From positions 1-58,417 of the forward strand of contig JANQLW010000069.1 of NCBI GenBank assembly GCA_028280405.1: a stretch of 58,417 bases of DNA, in the 5' to 3' direction. Positions 45,001-52,539 of this stretch are shown here, piece by piece. The notes under the pieces were generated by a model, which saw nothing but the letters and a program-made list of their open reading frames with translations, did not search any database and had not been told where the DNA came from. Each line of letters opens with the position of its first letter. Position 1 is the first letter of the stretch. The position numbers and the translations under genes are program-made. The DNA is from Bacteroidales bacterium. GTDB taxonomy: Bacteria; Bacteroidota; Bacteroidia; Bacteroidales; GCA-2711565.

Positions 45001-47288
45001 CCGAAACAGAAGTAAATAAAATTAAAGGAGCAAAAACTGCTTATCAGTTTATCTTAGATGCAAATGAAAAAGAAATTTATTGTAAAGCTCATGGCGAGAA
45101 AGTGTCAGTTATAAATAAAGATTCTTATGAGAGACTTGTAAAAAGGTCTTTTGTAAATGAAAAAAAACAGGAGATACTACTTAGTAGAGAAATCCCTGAC
45201 CGTTTTACTAATAGCCAATTGAATAATGCTAGGTATATTTCAAAAATGGCAATGAAATTATTAAGTAACATTGTTAGAGAAAAAGGGGAAGATACATTTC
45301 GTTCAAAAAATGTTTTGCCAGTTACAGGTATGATAACAACGCAACTTAAAAAGGACTGGAAGCTTAATGATGTCTGGAATAAACTTATACAACCTAGGTT
45401 TGAGCGACTAAATAAACTAACTGATTCAACCTTATTTGGAGATTATGAAAAGATTAATGGGCATGATGTATTTGTAAATCGTGTTCCTGAAGAGTTGGAA
45501 AAGAATTTTGACAAAAAAAGGATCGATCACAGACATCATGCTATGGATGCATTAACTATTGCTTTAGTAACTCAAGATCACGTGAATTATCTTAATAATA
45601 TTTATTCAAGTGATAATAAGGAAGATTCATCTGGAAAGTTAGTTTACAGACAACAGCTTAAAAATAAATTAACTGAAACTAGAAAAAATAAAGAAGGTGA
45701 AAAATCAAGATATTTTCTCCCTCCTGCCCATACAAAGGAAAAAGATGCGGTTCTTGATTATACATACTTTTATCAGGGTTCTGAGAGTAAAGTGTTTAAA
45801 AATATTGCTTTTGAAGCATTACAAAATATTATTATCAGCTTCAAACAAAAGAAATATCTTATTAGGCAAAGAAGCAATAAATTTAAAAGATGGAACGAAA
45901 AACTTAAGAAGTATGAGGTTGTTGAACAAAAGAATCTCAATAAAAAAGAGAATTATAATATTAGACAAAGATTACATGAGGATACCTACTATGGAAAAGT
46001 AAAACTGAAATTCAAAAAAGAAGTGCCTTTAATACAAGCATTGAATGAACCAGAGAATATTGTAAATAAAAAGCTTAAGAAGAGAGCTCAAAAAGAAATT
46101 AGTTTCGGTAAAACAAAAAAAGAAATAATAAAACTATTAAATAACATTAAGAAAAATTTCGAAGAAATTGACTTTGACAAAGTTAAGATGTATTACTGGG
46201 AAGTTGACGAAAAAGGAGAAGGAACTAATGTTGCAACTCGCTTTAATAATTTTTTAGAAACCTTTGCAGAGATATCTTCAGATAAGATTATGTCCAAAAT
46301 AGAATCTGTAACGGACAAAAGCATACAAAGGATTTTGAAAAGACATCTTGAAAAATATGATTCTATTGAAGTAGATATTTCTAAAGTATCCCAATATTTA
46401 GAGTTTGTTGTAAGTGATGTTATAAAAGCTAGATTAAAAGAGGAGTTTAGAGAAAATTCAATTATTGAAGAAATTGAAATTGATAATAAAAGAATATCTA
46501 AAATAGATGTCTTTTGTAAGGCAATGGAATTGTCAAGTGATAATTATGGAGAAATAAAGCATAATCCGCAATTGGCTTTTTCTCCTGATGGTATTAAAAG
46601 TATGAATCAAAATATGAAAGAACTTAATGGTGGAAAAGATCATAAGCCAATTTATAAAGTTCGACTTTTTACTGCCTTGGGCAATAAGTTTCCTGTTTCA
46701 GAAGAAAAAGGAATAAAAAGTAAAAAGATAGTAAATACAGCTTCTGGAAGTAATTTCTATTGTGCGGTTTATGAACATCCTGAAACAAAAGAACGGAAAT
46801 ATCTTGTCCCAACCTTGAGGGAGACAATTGAAAATCTGAAAAGTGGAAATGCACCATGTAAGGAAAAACATATTGATAATGAAACAAAAAAAGTGTTTTT
46901 TAAACGATTTGTCCTTATCCCCAATGACTTGGTTTATGTGCCAACTCAAGAAGAAATTTGTAGTAACACTAAAGTTGACTTTACAAATCTAACACCTGAA
47001 CAAAAAAGTAGAATTTATAAATTCAGGGATGGAAGTATAAATGAAAAAGAAGTTGTCCAATTTAATTTTATGCCTGCTAATTATGCATCCATGATTTATA
47101 AGATATTTAAGGATGGAGAAAAATACTTTTTGAATAATGGTAAGCAATTAAAAGGAGAAATAACACTAACAACTGATAAAGATAAGTCCCAAAATACAAT
47201 TGATGATGAAATTCAGATAAGAAAAGAATGTTGGAAATTAGAAGTTGACAGATTGGGGAATATTATAGGTGTGATTGGTAATGTTTGA
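42021..47288 (+). CDS. cas9: Cas9, very large type II-C-like RNA-guided endonuclease
   Basis: 1755 residues; most type II-C Cas9 are about 1000-1450. RuvC-I is LGLDLGTNSIGWALVE with D8. An arginine-rich bridge helix spans about 63-90 (MSRKLNERYLLRRDRL). RuvC-II is HIELGREM with E837. The HNH domain has VEHIFPQ with H976, then N990 and N999 at the expected spacing. RuvC-III is RIDHRHHAMDA with H1173 and D1176. All nuclease residues are therefore present. About 555 residues follow RuvC-III, far more than usual for WED and PAM-interacting domains, and an Asp/Glu/Lys-rich block near 225-400 enlarges the front of the REC lobe. No csn2 or cas4 is near. The gene looks A-rich relative to its neighbours. 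The C-terminal TASGSNFYCAVYEHPETKE block suggests a conserved WED part. Confidence 0.96.
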   Translation: MKKILGLDLGTNSIGWALVEIDDKKRTVRILGLGSRILSMDAGEIKTFESGGKLKSKTAQKTEDKMSRKLNERYLLRRDRLHCVLNILGALPKHYEVSINFETDKGFRNGKFKKGSEPKLAYFKNDKGKFEFLFKDSYNEMVKEFGKHHPDLLKARNGKERKIPYDWTLYYLRKKALKDEISLEELSWVILSFNQKRGYEKAIGEGEKKQKKGQLFESFIGKVDAVNLCENKNDINVYEIVLIDPDSDERRELYRYKEESKIKITNISDLKEIEIISKYDDEGGIQENKIEYTINEIRNLKVEDVKFGEKSNQFEVVLETGWCKIETSKSLPKWKGKHRDFIIKTKYDSKGNLKGVNARSIKSPDADDWTLQKLKTDTDLSSFNANNHTKGVASFIYSNLLKDPNQKIKGNLVTTIDRKYYREELNAIFKCQKQYYNELTDIQLFKKAIDLLYPNNETHRKQLEKLLLSSDILPFSKLISDDVLLYQRDLKSKKSLIANCNYEKRINNKTSEEIPLKVVPKSNPYYQEFRIWQFIKRLKIFEKEGLDENGETFINKNVTENVLTLEIKEQLFEFLNDREHITQSVLLKHLFGKDASKYKWNYENEHLEPCNETRYNFILRFNKIEKGLFEKILSKENEYKLWHFFYSVKKREEFITGIETLFKNILEKANLPMDYLSGLIKNFKTFNGYNSNYGAYSEKALKKLIPFLRVGRFWSKEDVEDILKNCIHEIKKEILIKEGIQGEIEDFQGLWISSACYLVYGRYSEVGELQYWKTPNDIENYLRNEFKQHSLNNPVVEKVLVETLNIVKDIWIHFGKSGVDENGAPIYKKIFDRIHIELGREMRKNIRERESENKRNNENKKTNDRIIKILKELKNENQDVKPRSQYQQEKLRLIEDDLLSSIEYDKDSTKYDFKCGSGSMTRKEIREFVKKDVVKIKKSELERYKLWLEQRYQSPYTEKFIKLSDLFNREKYEVEHIFPQERITLNAMYNKVIAETEVNKIKGAKTAYQFILDANEKEIYCKAHGEKVSVINKDSYERLVKRSFVNEKKQEILLSREIPDRFTNSQLNNARYISKMAMKLLSNIVREKGEDTFRSKNVLPVTGMITTQLKKDWKLNDVWNKLIQPRFERLNKLTDSTLFGDYEKINGHDVFVNRVPEELEKNFDKKRIDHRHHAMDALTIALVTQDHVNYLNNIYSSDNKEDSSGKLVYRQQLKNKLTETRKNKEGEKSRYFLPPAHTKEKDAVLDYTYFYQGSESKVFKNIAFEALQNIIISFKQKKYLIRQRSNKFKRWNEKLKKYEVVEQKNLNKKENYNIRQRLHEDTYYGKVKLKFKKEVPLIQALNEPENIVNKKLKKRAQKEISFGKTKKEIIKLLNNIKKNFEEIDFDKVKMYYWEVDEKGEGTNVATRFNNFLETFAEISSDKIMSKIESVTDKSIQRILKRHLEKYDSIEVDISKVSQYLEFVVSDVIKARLKEEFRENSIIEEIEIDNKRISKIDVFCKAMELSSDNYGEIKHNPQLAFSPDGIKSMNQNMKELNGGKDHKPIYKVRLFTALGNKFPVSEEKGIKSKKIVNTASGSNFYCAVYEHPETKERKYLVPTLRETIENLKSGNAPCKEKHIDNETKKVFFKRFVLIPNDLVYVPTQEEICSNTKVDFTNLTPEQKSRIYKFRDGSINEKEVVQFNFMPANYASMIYKIFKDGEKYFLNNGKQLKGEITLTTDKDKSQNTIDDEIQIRKECWKLEVDRLGNIIGVIGNV

Positions 47289-47332
47289 TAGGGTTTCGTT
47301 TTAAGCAAAGCTACTCATAATGAACTAAGACA

Positions 47333-47980
47333 ATGATTTTCAAAAAAGGACATATTTATCATATCTATAATCAAGGCAATAACCGCCGGAAAATTTTCTT
47401 TAACAGGGAAAATTATTTGTTTTTTCTAAAGAAGATCAGACTACATATCTTGTCTTATGCAGATATTATTGCATATTGCTTAATGCCGAATCATTTTCAT
47501 TTGATGGTTAAAGTCAAGGATGAAGGTGTGATTACTGGGGGTGCGACTTTGAGTCGCGCCCCCAGTAGCAGTAAACCTGACCCCTTAAATAAAGCAATTG
47601 GAATCCTGCTAGCTTCATATACAAGAGCCATTAATAAACAGGAAAACAGGAGCGGTTCTCTTTTTAGGAAAAGAACAAAAGCAGAATGCTTAACGGAGAC
47701 AAATGGAGTAGAACCTTCGTTCTTTAATACTAATAGTGGTGCAAGAATCAATATTCAATTCCCAGAGCAACAATATCCTGCAATTTGTTTTAATTATATC
47801 CACCAGAACCCGGTAAATGCAGGTTTGACTAAAAAGGCAATTGACTGGGAGTTTTCATCTGCCAGAGATTATGCTGGAGTGAGAGAAGGTACTCTGGTCA
47901 ATAAAAAAATCATTTTAGAATATATCGATGTAAATATAATTGAGGAATTCGGCGAAGCCCGAGTGAGGGCTTCGCTTTGA
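47333..47980 (+). CDS. REP-associated tyrosine transposase-like (RAYT, Y1 HUH) protein inside the cas operon
   Basis: 215 residues of the IS200-like Y1 family, RAYT branch. The N-terminus GHIYHIYNQGNNRRKIFF, the HUH motif H54-F55-H56 in MPNHFHLMV, SYTRAINKQENRSGSLFRKRTK, and the nucleophile Y155 in NYIHQNPVNAGL are intact, so it should be able to nick and join single-stranded DNA. Codons 68-78 are exactly a 33-nt REP-like palindrome. The gene lies 44 nt after cas9 and 56 nt before cas1, same strand. No IS200-type ends are obvious around it. Domesticated housekeeping of REPs, or a role in spacer capture, are both possible. Confidence 0.9.
   Translation: MIFKKGHIYHIYNQGNNRRKIFFNRENYLFFLKKIRLHILSYADIIAYCLMPNHFHLMVKVKDEGVITGGATLSRAPSSSKPDPLNKAIGILLASYTRAINKQENRSGSLFRKRTKAECLTETNGVEPSFFNTNSGARINIQFPEQQYPAICFNYIHQNPVNAGLTKKAIDWEFSSARDYAGVREGTLVNKKIILEYIDVNIIEEFGEARVRASL
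47534..47566. repeat. REP-like palindrome embedded in frame in the RAYT gene
   Basis: Arm ACTGGGGGTGCGACT, loop TTG, arm AGTCGCGCCCCCAGT: 15-bp stem with one T-G wobble. It begins at a codon boundary and covers 11 codons (T68 to S78), so the reading frame is kept. The core matches the palindrome at 41439-41479. Confidence 0.9.
47952..47975. repeat. Hairpin over the end of the RAYT gene
   Basis: GCGAAGCCC, loop GAGTGA, GGGCTTCGC: a perfect 9-bp stem ending 2 nt before the stop codon. GAGGG and CCCTC (47986-47990) allow an alternative fold. It could be a second REP-type substrate or an attenuator between RAYT and cas1. Confidence 0.65.
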
Positions 47981-48036
47981 GAGAAACCCTCGCTTGCCTT
48001 TTAGGTAATTTTAGTTTTAATTAAAATCTCCCCATC

Positions 48037-49271
<1,235 letters not shown>

Positions 49272-49297
49272 TTTTTGTACATGTTAAATCAAGGGAT

Positions 49298-49381
49298 AGC
49301 CAAGCCCCGACTTATGTTATCAGCAAATACAAAATTTTAAAGCTATGTCTTAACTTAATTTATTGGAGTCGGGGTTTGGCT
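49298..49381. repeat. 84-bp inverted-repeat element between cas2 and the array
   Basis: Arms AGCCAAGCCCCGACT (49298-49312) and AGTCGGGGTTTGGCT (49367-49381) pair over 15 bp with one wobble and enclose 54 AT-rich bp. The TTTTAT after the right arm could give weak termination. Size and build are like the element at 41501-41582 on the other side of the cas genes. Confidence 0.6.
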
Positions 49382-49519
49382 TTTTATACACAGAAACACA
49401 TTTTGATTTTGAAAATAAAAAATGAAAAAAGAAAAACGAAGAAACCAATATTTCTATTCATTTCCTCGTTTCTATTCTCCTTTGCAGAACCCTGTTTCAG
49501 AGTTAAATAGTGAGAGTAT

Positions 49520-49950
49520 GTTGTGATACCTCACTACAAAGGTACAATTTGAAAGCAATTCACAACGAGGATACCAATCCGGGAAGTCTTTAGCAGTTGT
49601 GATACCTCACTACAAAGGTACAATTTGAAAGCAATTCACAACACATCTTTAAGCGTATTTTCAAGTATTTGGGTTGTGATACCTCACTACAAAGGTACAA
49701 TTTGAAAGCAATTCACAACGGGTGCATTTTATTTTTTATAACGATAAATGTTGTGATACCTCACTACAAAGGTACAATTTGAAAGCAATTCACAACTTAT
49801 AATAATTCGAATAATCATTTATATAAGTTGTGATACCTCACTACAAAGGTACAATTTGAAAGCAATTCACAACCATAAATGGTGGTTCATCTCAACCAAA
49901 AAAGTTGTGATACCTCACTACAAAGGTACAATTTGAAAGCAATTCACAAC
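49520..49950 (-). CRISPR. CRISPR array, six 47-bp repeats and five spacers
   Basis: Repeats start at 49520, 49596, 49673, 49750, 49827 and 49904; all six are identical. Spacers are 29, 30, 30, 30 and 30 bp. On the plus strand the repeat starts GTTGTGATACC and ends GCAATTCACAAC. The tracrRNA anti-repeat pairs with the minus-strand reading (GTTGTGAATTGCTTTC at its 5' end), so crRNAs are minus-strand products. No spacer matches another part of this window by eye. The spacer at 49797-49826 is almost pure A/T. Confidence 0.97.
49904..49950 (-). promoter_or_regulatory. Promoter within the CRISPR repeat (representative copy)
   Basis: Read on the minus strand, the repeat holds TTG at positions 2-4 and TACCTTTG at positions 23-30, with 18 nt between. 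This fits the flavobacterial TTG-N17-23-TAnnTTTG promoter. The predicted start is near repeat position 37, about 10 nt before each spacer. Since all six repeats are identical, each carries it. Confidence 0.6.
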
Positions 49951-50026
49951 AGGGTATCAAATTAGATTTAAAATCCATGAACTCGTGGTGAGCGAAGTCG
50001 AACCATGGTATCTTTTTTGCTTAATA

Positions 50027-50058
50027 TTTGACATTAACTAAGAAATTAGTTATGTTTG
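50027..50058 (+). promoter_or_regulatory. Promoter of the blaI-M56 operon
   Basis: TTTG at 50027-50030, 20 nt, then TATGTTTG at 50051-50058: a near-perfect Bacteroidota promoter. A BlaI-type operator palindrome fills the space between the two boxes, so repressor binding would block RNA polymerase. Confidence 0.75.
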
Positions 50059-50082
50059 TGTTTTTTAACTAAAATTTTAGTT
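50036..50082. promoter_or_regulatory. Two BlaI-type operator palindromes
   Basis: AACTAA-GAAA-TTAGTT (50036-50051) and AACTAA-AATT-TTAGTT as AACTAAAATTTTAGTT (50067-50082). The two share the same half-sites with a 10- or 16-bp frame; the first lies within the promoter, the second ends 2 nt before the blaI ATG. Self-repression is the family norm. Confidence 0.75.
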
Positions 50083-50084
50083 GT

Positions 50085-50462
50085 ATGAAAGAATTAACCA
50101 AAGCCGAAGAACAAATCATGCATATCCTCTGGAAAATGGAGCGGGGATTTGTAAATGATATCTTAGAAAAACTGCCTGTTCCTAAACCGGCCTATAATAC
50201 GGTATCTACTATTGTTCGTATTTTACAGCGAAAAGGTTTTGTTGGGCATAAGGCTTATGGAAAAACACATGAATACTATCCTTTAATATCCAAAAAGGAA
50301 TATACTAAGAAATATTTTAAAGGATTTTTAAAAAACTATTTTGAAAATTCTTATCAAGTACTGACTTCATTTTTTACCAGGGAAAATAATTTGAGTATTG
50401 AAGAAATGGAAGATCTCAGGTCTTTATTGGATGAGCAAATAAAAGCACAAAAGAAAAAGTAA
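50085..50462 (+). CDS. blaI: BlaI/MecI-family transcriptional repressor
   Basis: 125 residues. Winged helix KELTKAEEQIMHILWKMERGFVNDILEKLP, then KPAYNTVSTIVRILQRKGFVGHKAYGKTHEYYPLISKKEY, and a C-terminal dimerisation helix. It represses its own operon until cleaved after a signal from the M56 partner. The stop codon overlaps the next ATG region by 1 nt. Confidence 0.94.
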   Translation: MKELTKAEEQIMHILWKMERGFVNDILEKLPVPKPAYNTVSTIVRILQRKGFVGHKAYGKTHEYYPLISKKEYTKKYFKGFLKNYFENSYQVLTSFFTRENNLSIEEMEDLRSLLDEQIKAQKKK

Positions 50463-51721
50463 TGAAAGAATTTTTTCTATATATAGTTCAATTTAGCATT
50501 AGCCTGGCAGCATTGTATGCCGTTTATTGGGTCTTTCTCAGAAAAGATACTTTTTTCACAGTTAACAGGTTTTATTTATTAGGAGCTATATTGTTTTCTT
50601 TCATAATACCATTTATTAATATCCCATATGTTTATAATGGATCAGATTCAACCTTTCTAATATTACTGGAAACAGTAACGGTTACAACTGAAAATGTAGA
50701 AAAGTCCTTAGTTGAATATGTAAATGTTTATCAAAGCATATTTATCGTTTATATTACTGGTGTTTGTATTTTCTTTTTCCGTCTGTTATTTCAACTATTG
50801 CAATTATCTATACTGGTAAATAAATATGGTATTCGAAAAAAGGATGGATTACGATTTGTTTATCTAAATAAAGATTATGTTCCATTCTCATATTTTAATA
50901 TCATATTTCTGAATAAGAGTTGTGATCAAAATAAAGATATTGATCAGATCATTGAGCATGAAAAAGTTCATATCAGGCAATATCATTCAATTGATATTAT
51001 GGTGCTGGAGTTCTTAACCATCCTTCAGTGGTTTAATCCAATCGTATGGTTGTGTAAATACTCTTTAAAAGAAATACATGAATACTTAGCTGATGAGGGT
51101 GCTGTTGCTGATGGCTACGATCGTTATGCTTATCAAAATTTATTATTGAATCAAACAGTCGGGATGCAATTGAACGACTTAACAAATAATTTTAATCATT
51201 CATTAATTAAAAGGAGAATTATTATGCTAACAAAATTAAAATCAAACAGACGACAACGTCTTAAATTCTTAATGGTTTTACCTGTGGCTTTTGGATTAGT
51301 ATTTGGATCTGCAACTAAAATTGTAAAAGCAGAGAATAATCCTGTACAACCAAACCTGGAACAAGAAAAAAATAAAGTAAAGAAGGAGAAGAAGGTGGTT
51401 AGAGAAACCGTTTTTATATTAGCTGAAACAAAACCAGAATTTTTGGGAAAGGATAAGGAAATACACAAATTCATTTCGAAGAATATTAAATATCCTGAAG
51501 AAGCCAGAAAAAAAGGTATTCAAGGAAAAGTGTATACTCGATTTACTATTACAAAAACAGGAGAAATTAAGAATGTAAAGGTTGTTAAGGGAATTGGTCA
51601 TGGTTGTGATAAAGAGGCTGTGAGGGTCGTGAAGCTCATGCCAAAATGGAAACCGGGAACTGTAAAAGGTAAGAAAGTAAATGTTGAGTATAACTTACCT
51701 ATAAACTTTAAATTGGATTAA
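50462..51721 (+). CDS. M56 (BlaR1-like) membrane peptidase with C-terminal TonB domain
   Basis: 419 residues. Several membrane spans in the first 120 residues and one near 268-285 (FLMVLPVAFGLVFGSATKIV). The zinc peptidase motif is H166-E-K-V-H170, with downstream EIHEYLADEGAV. Residues about 340-419 are a TonB C-terminal-like domain (YPEEARKKGIQGKVYTRFTITKTGEIKNVKVV). It lacks a penicillin-binding sensor domain, so the signal is probably not a beta-lactam. It likely cleaves or inactivates BlaI. Confidence 0.9.
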   Translation: MKEFFLYIVQFSISLAALYAVYWVFLRKDTFFTVNRFYLLGAILFSFIIPFINIPYVYNGSDSTFLILLETVTVTTENVEKSLVEYVNVYQSIFIVYITGVCIFFFRLLFQLLQLSILVNKYGIRKKDGLRFVYLNKDYVPFSYFNIIFLNKSCDQNKDIDQIIEHEKVHIRQYHSIDIMVLEFLTILQWFNPIVWLCKYSLKEIHEYLADEGAVADGYDRYAYQNLLLNQTVGMQLNDLTNNFNHSLIKRRIIMLTKLKSNRRQRLKFLMVLPVAFGLVFGSATKIVKAENNPVQPNLEQEKNKVKKEKKVVRETVFILAETKPEFLGKDKEIHKFISKNIKYPEEARKKGIQGKVYTRFTITKTGEIKNVKVVKGIGHGCDKEAVRVVKLMPKWKPGTVKGKKVNVEYNLPINFKLD

Positions 51722-51741
51722 TTCTCGGGATTTTTTTTATG

Positions 51742-51769
51742 TTTAATAACTAAAAAATTAGTTATTAAA
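51742..51769. promoter_or_regulatory. Third BlaI-type operator after the M56 gene
   Basis: TTTAATAACTAA, AAAA, TTAGTTATTAAA: a perfect 12-bp inverted repeat with the same AACTAA-N4-TTAGTT core as the two upstream operators. It begins 20 nt after the M56 stop. Confidence 0.65.
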
Positions 51770-51802
51770 CTATTTGATTAGTTATTCTGTAACAACGCTT
51801 CT

Positions 51803-51832
51803 AAAGGAACTCAATTAATGGGTTCCTTTTAT
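51803..51832 (+). terminator. Terminator of the blaI-M56 operon
   Basis: AAAGGAACTC and GGGTTCCTTT (one wobble) with loop AATTAAT... and TTATTATA after it. It is 80 nt past the M56 stop. Confidence 0.6.
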
Positions 51833-51841
51833 TATATAGGC

Positions 51842-51878
51842 AAAAAAATAAATCCCGTCAACCGCTTAACGGGATTTA
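51842..51878 (-). terminator. Hairpin terminator on the minus strand
   Basis: TAAATCCCGT / ACGGGATTTA, a perfect 10-bp stem, with seven A on its left, i.e. a T run after the stem on the minus strand. It could end any transcript coming from the right. Confidence 0.55.
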
Positions 51879-52423
51879 TATCCAAATTATGTAATCTTTA
51901 AAAATTAGGTTATGCACTGGTTTAAACTCTTTTGACTAAGTTAATACATAACTAATTTTACAAAACATCTGATGCAAACCTATGTAGAAATCTTGTTAGT
52001 GTCAAGTTTTTATGAAAAAATTAACATTATTTTAGATATGTAAGTAAAAATAAAAATATACTTATAAATAGTTTGCTATATAATAATTCTGCTTATATTT
52101 GAAAATTCTTTTAATTTAATATTAGGAACAATTAAATATTTTATTATTTTAGTAGCATAAAATCTTTAGGAAATCTTATTTGTAAGTGCTGGCACACTAT
52201 ATGAATAAAAGAAAGATTACTCTAAGGAGAGATGGATCAAAGCAATTTTAAATGAGGAAATATAAAACCAACCCTTTTTATATTCCGATTTAATTTTACG
52301 ACAGGATTCAAGAAGTTAAAAGTTAATGAATCAATTATATAAAGTGATTTTTTAATTAAAGATATTTTCTGTGAGAATGAGTCTTATGGGAAGTGTAATA
52401 GTTTTTAAGTGAAAGATGATTGG
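51879..52423. other. AT-rich non-coding stretch
   Basis: About 540 bp without a gene, clear promoter or strong hairpin that I can support. Only short frames occur, with no recognisable start context. Confidence 0.5.
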
Positions 52424-52510
52424 TAAAGTGTCGCGAAACTTGCTCTTGCGGCACTTTATTTTTATGCCTACCGCAGGTAAGCATAACCCTGAGCAAAGCC
52501 GAAGGATTGG
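52424..52510. repeat. Hairpins and dispersed-repeat fragments downstream of mtaB
   Basis: TAAAGTGTCGC (52424-52434) pairs with GCGGCACTTTA (52448-52458). It is followed by a GCCTACCGCAGGTAAGC palindrome and CCTGAGCAAAGCCGAAGG, which resembles GGTGAGCGAAGTCGAACC near 49987, the common dispersed repeat type of this phylum. The first hairpin may terminate the mtaB transcript. Confidence 0.5.
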
Positions 52511-52539
52511 TTCTATTAAGCAATTAAGACTGTTTGAAA

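Noticed and set aside
45697..46002. Small open frame inside cas9
   Set aside because: A shadow in another frame of a gene with clear motifs. It has no start context of its own.
42021..47288. Type II-B Cas9, suggested by the large size
   Set aside because: No cas4 follows cas2, and cas1-cas2 and the repeat/tracrRNA are of the II-C style. Size alone is not enough.
47333..47980. A complete IS200/IS605 insertion with its own ends
   Set aside because: The protein is of the RAYT branch. I see no typical left and right end hairpins bounding just this gene, and no tnpB.
49520..49950. Reading the crRNAs from the plus strand, in line with the cas genes
   Set aside because: The anti-repeat upstream of cas9 followed by a proper tracrRNA body and terminator exists only on the minus strand, and it pairs with the 5' half of the minus-strand repeat. 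The promoter boxes in the repeat agree.
49520..49950. Self-targeting spacers
   Set aside because: Comparing the five spacers by eye with the window gave no match. The rest of the genome is not visible.
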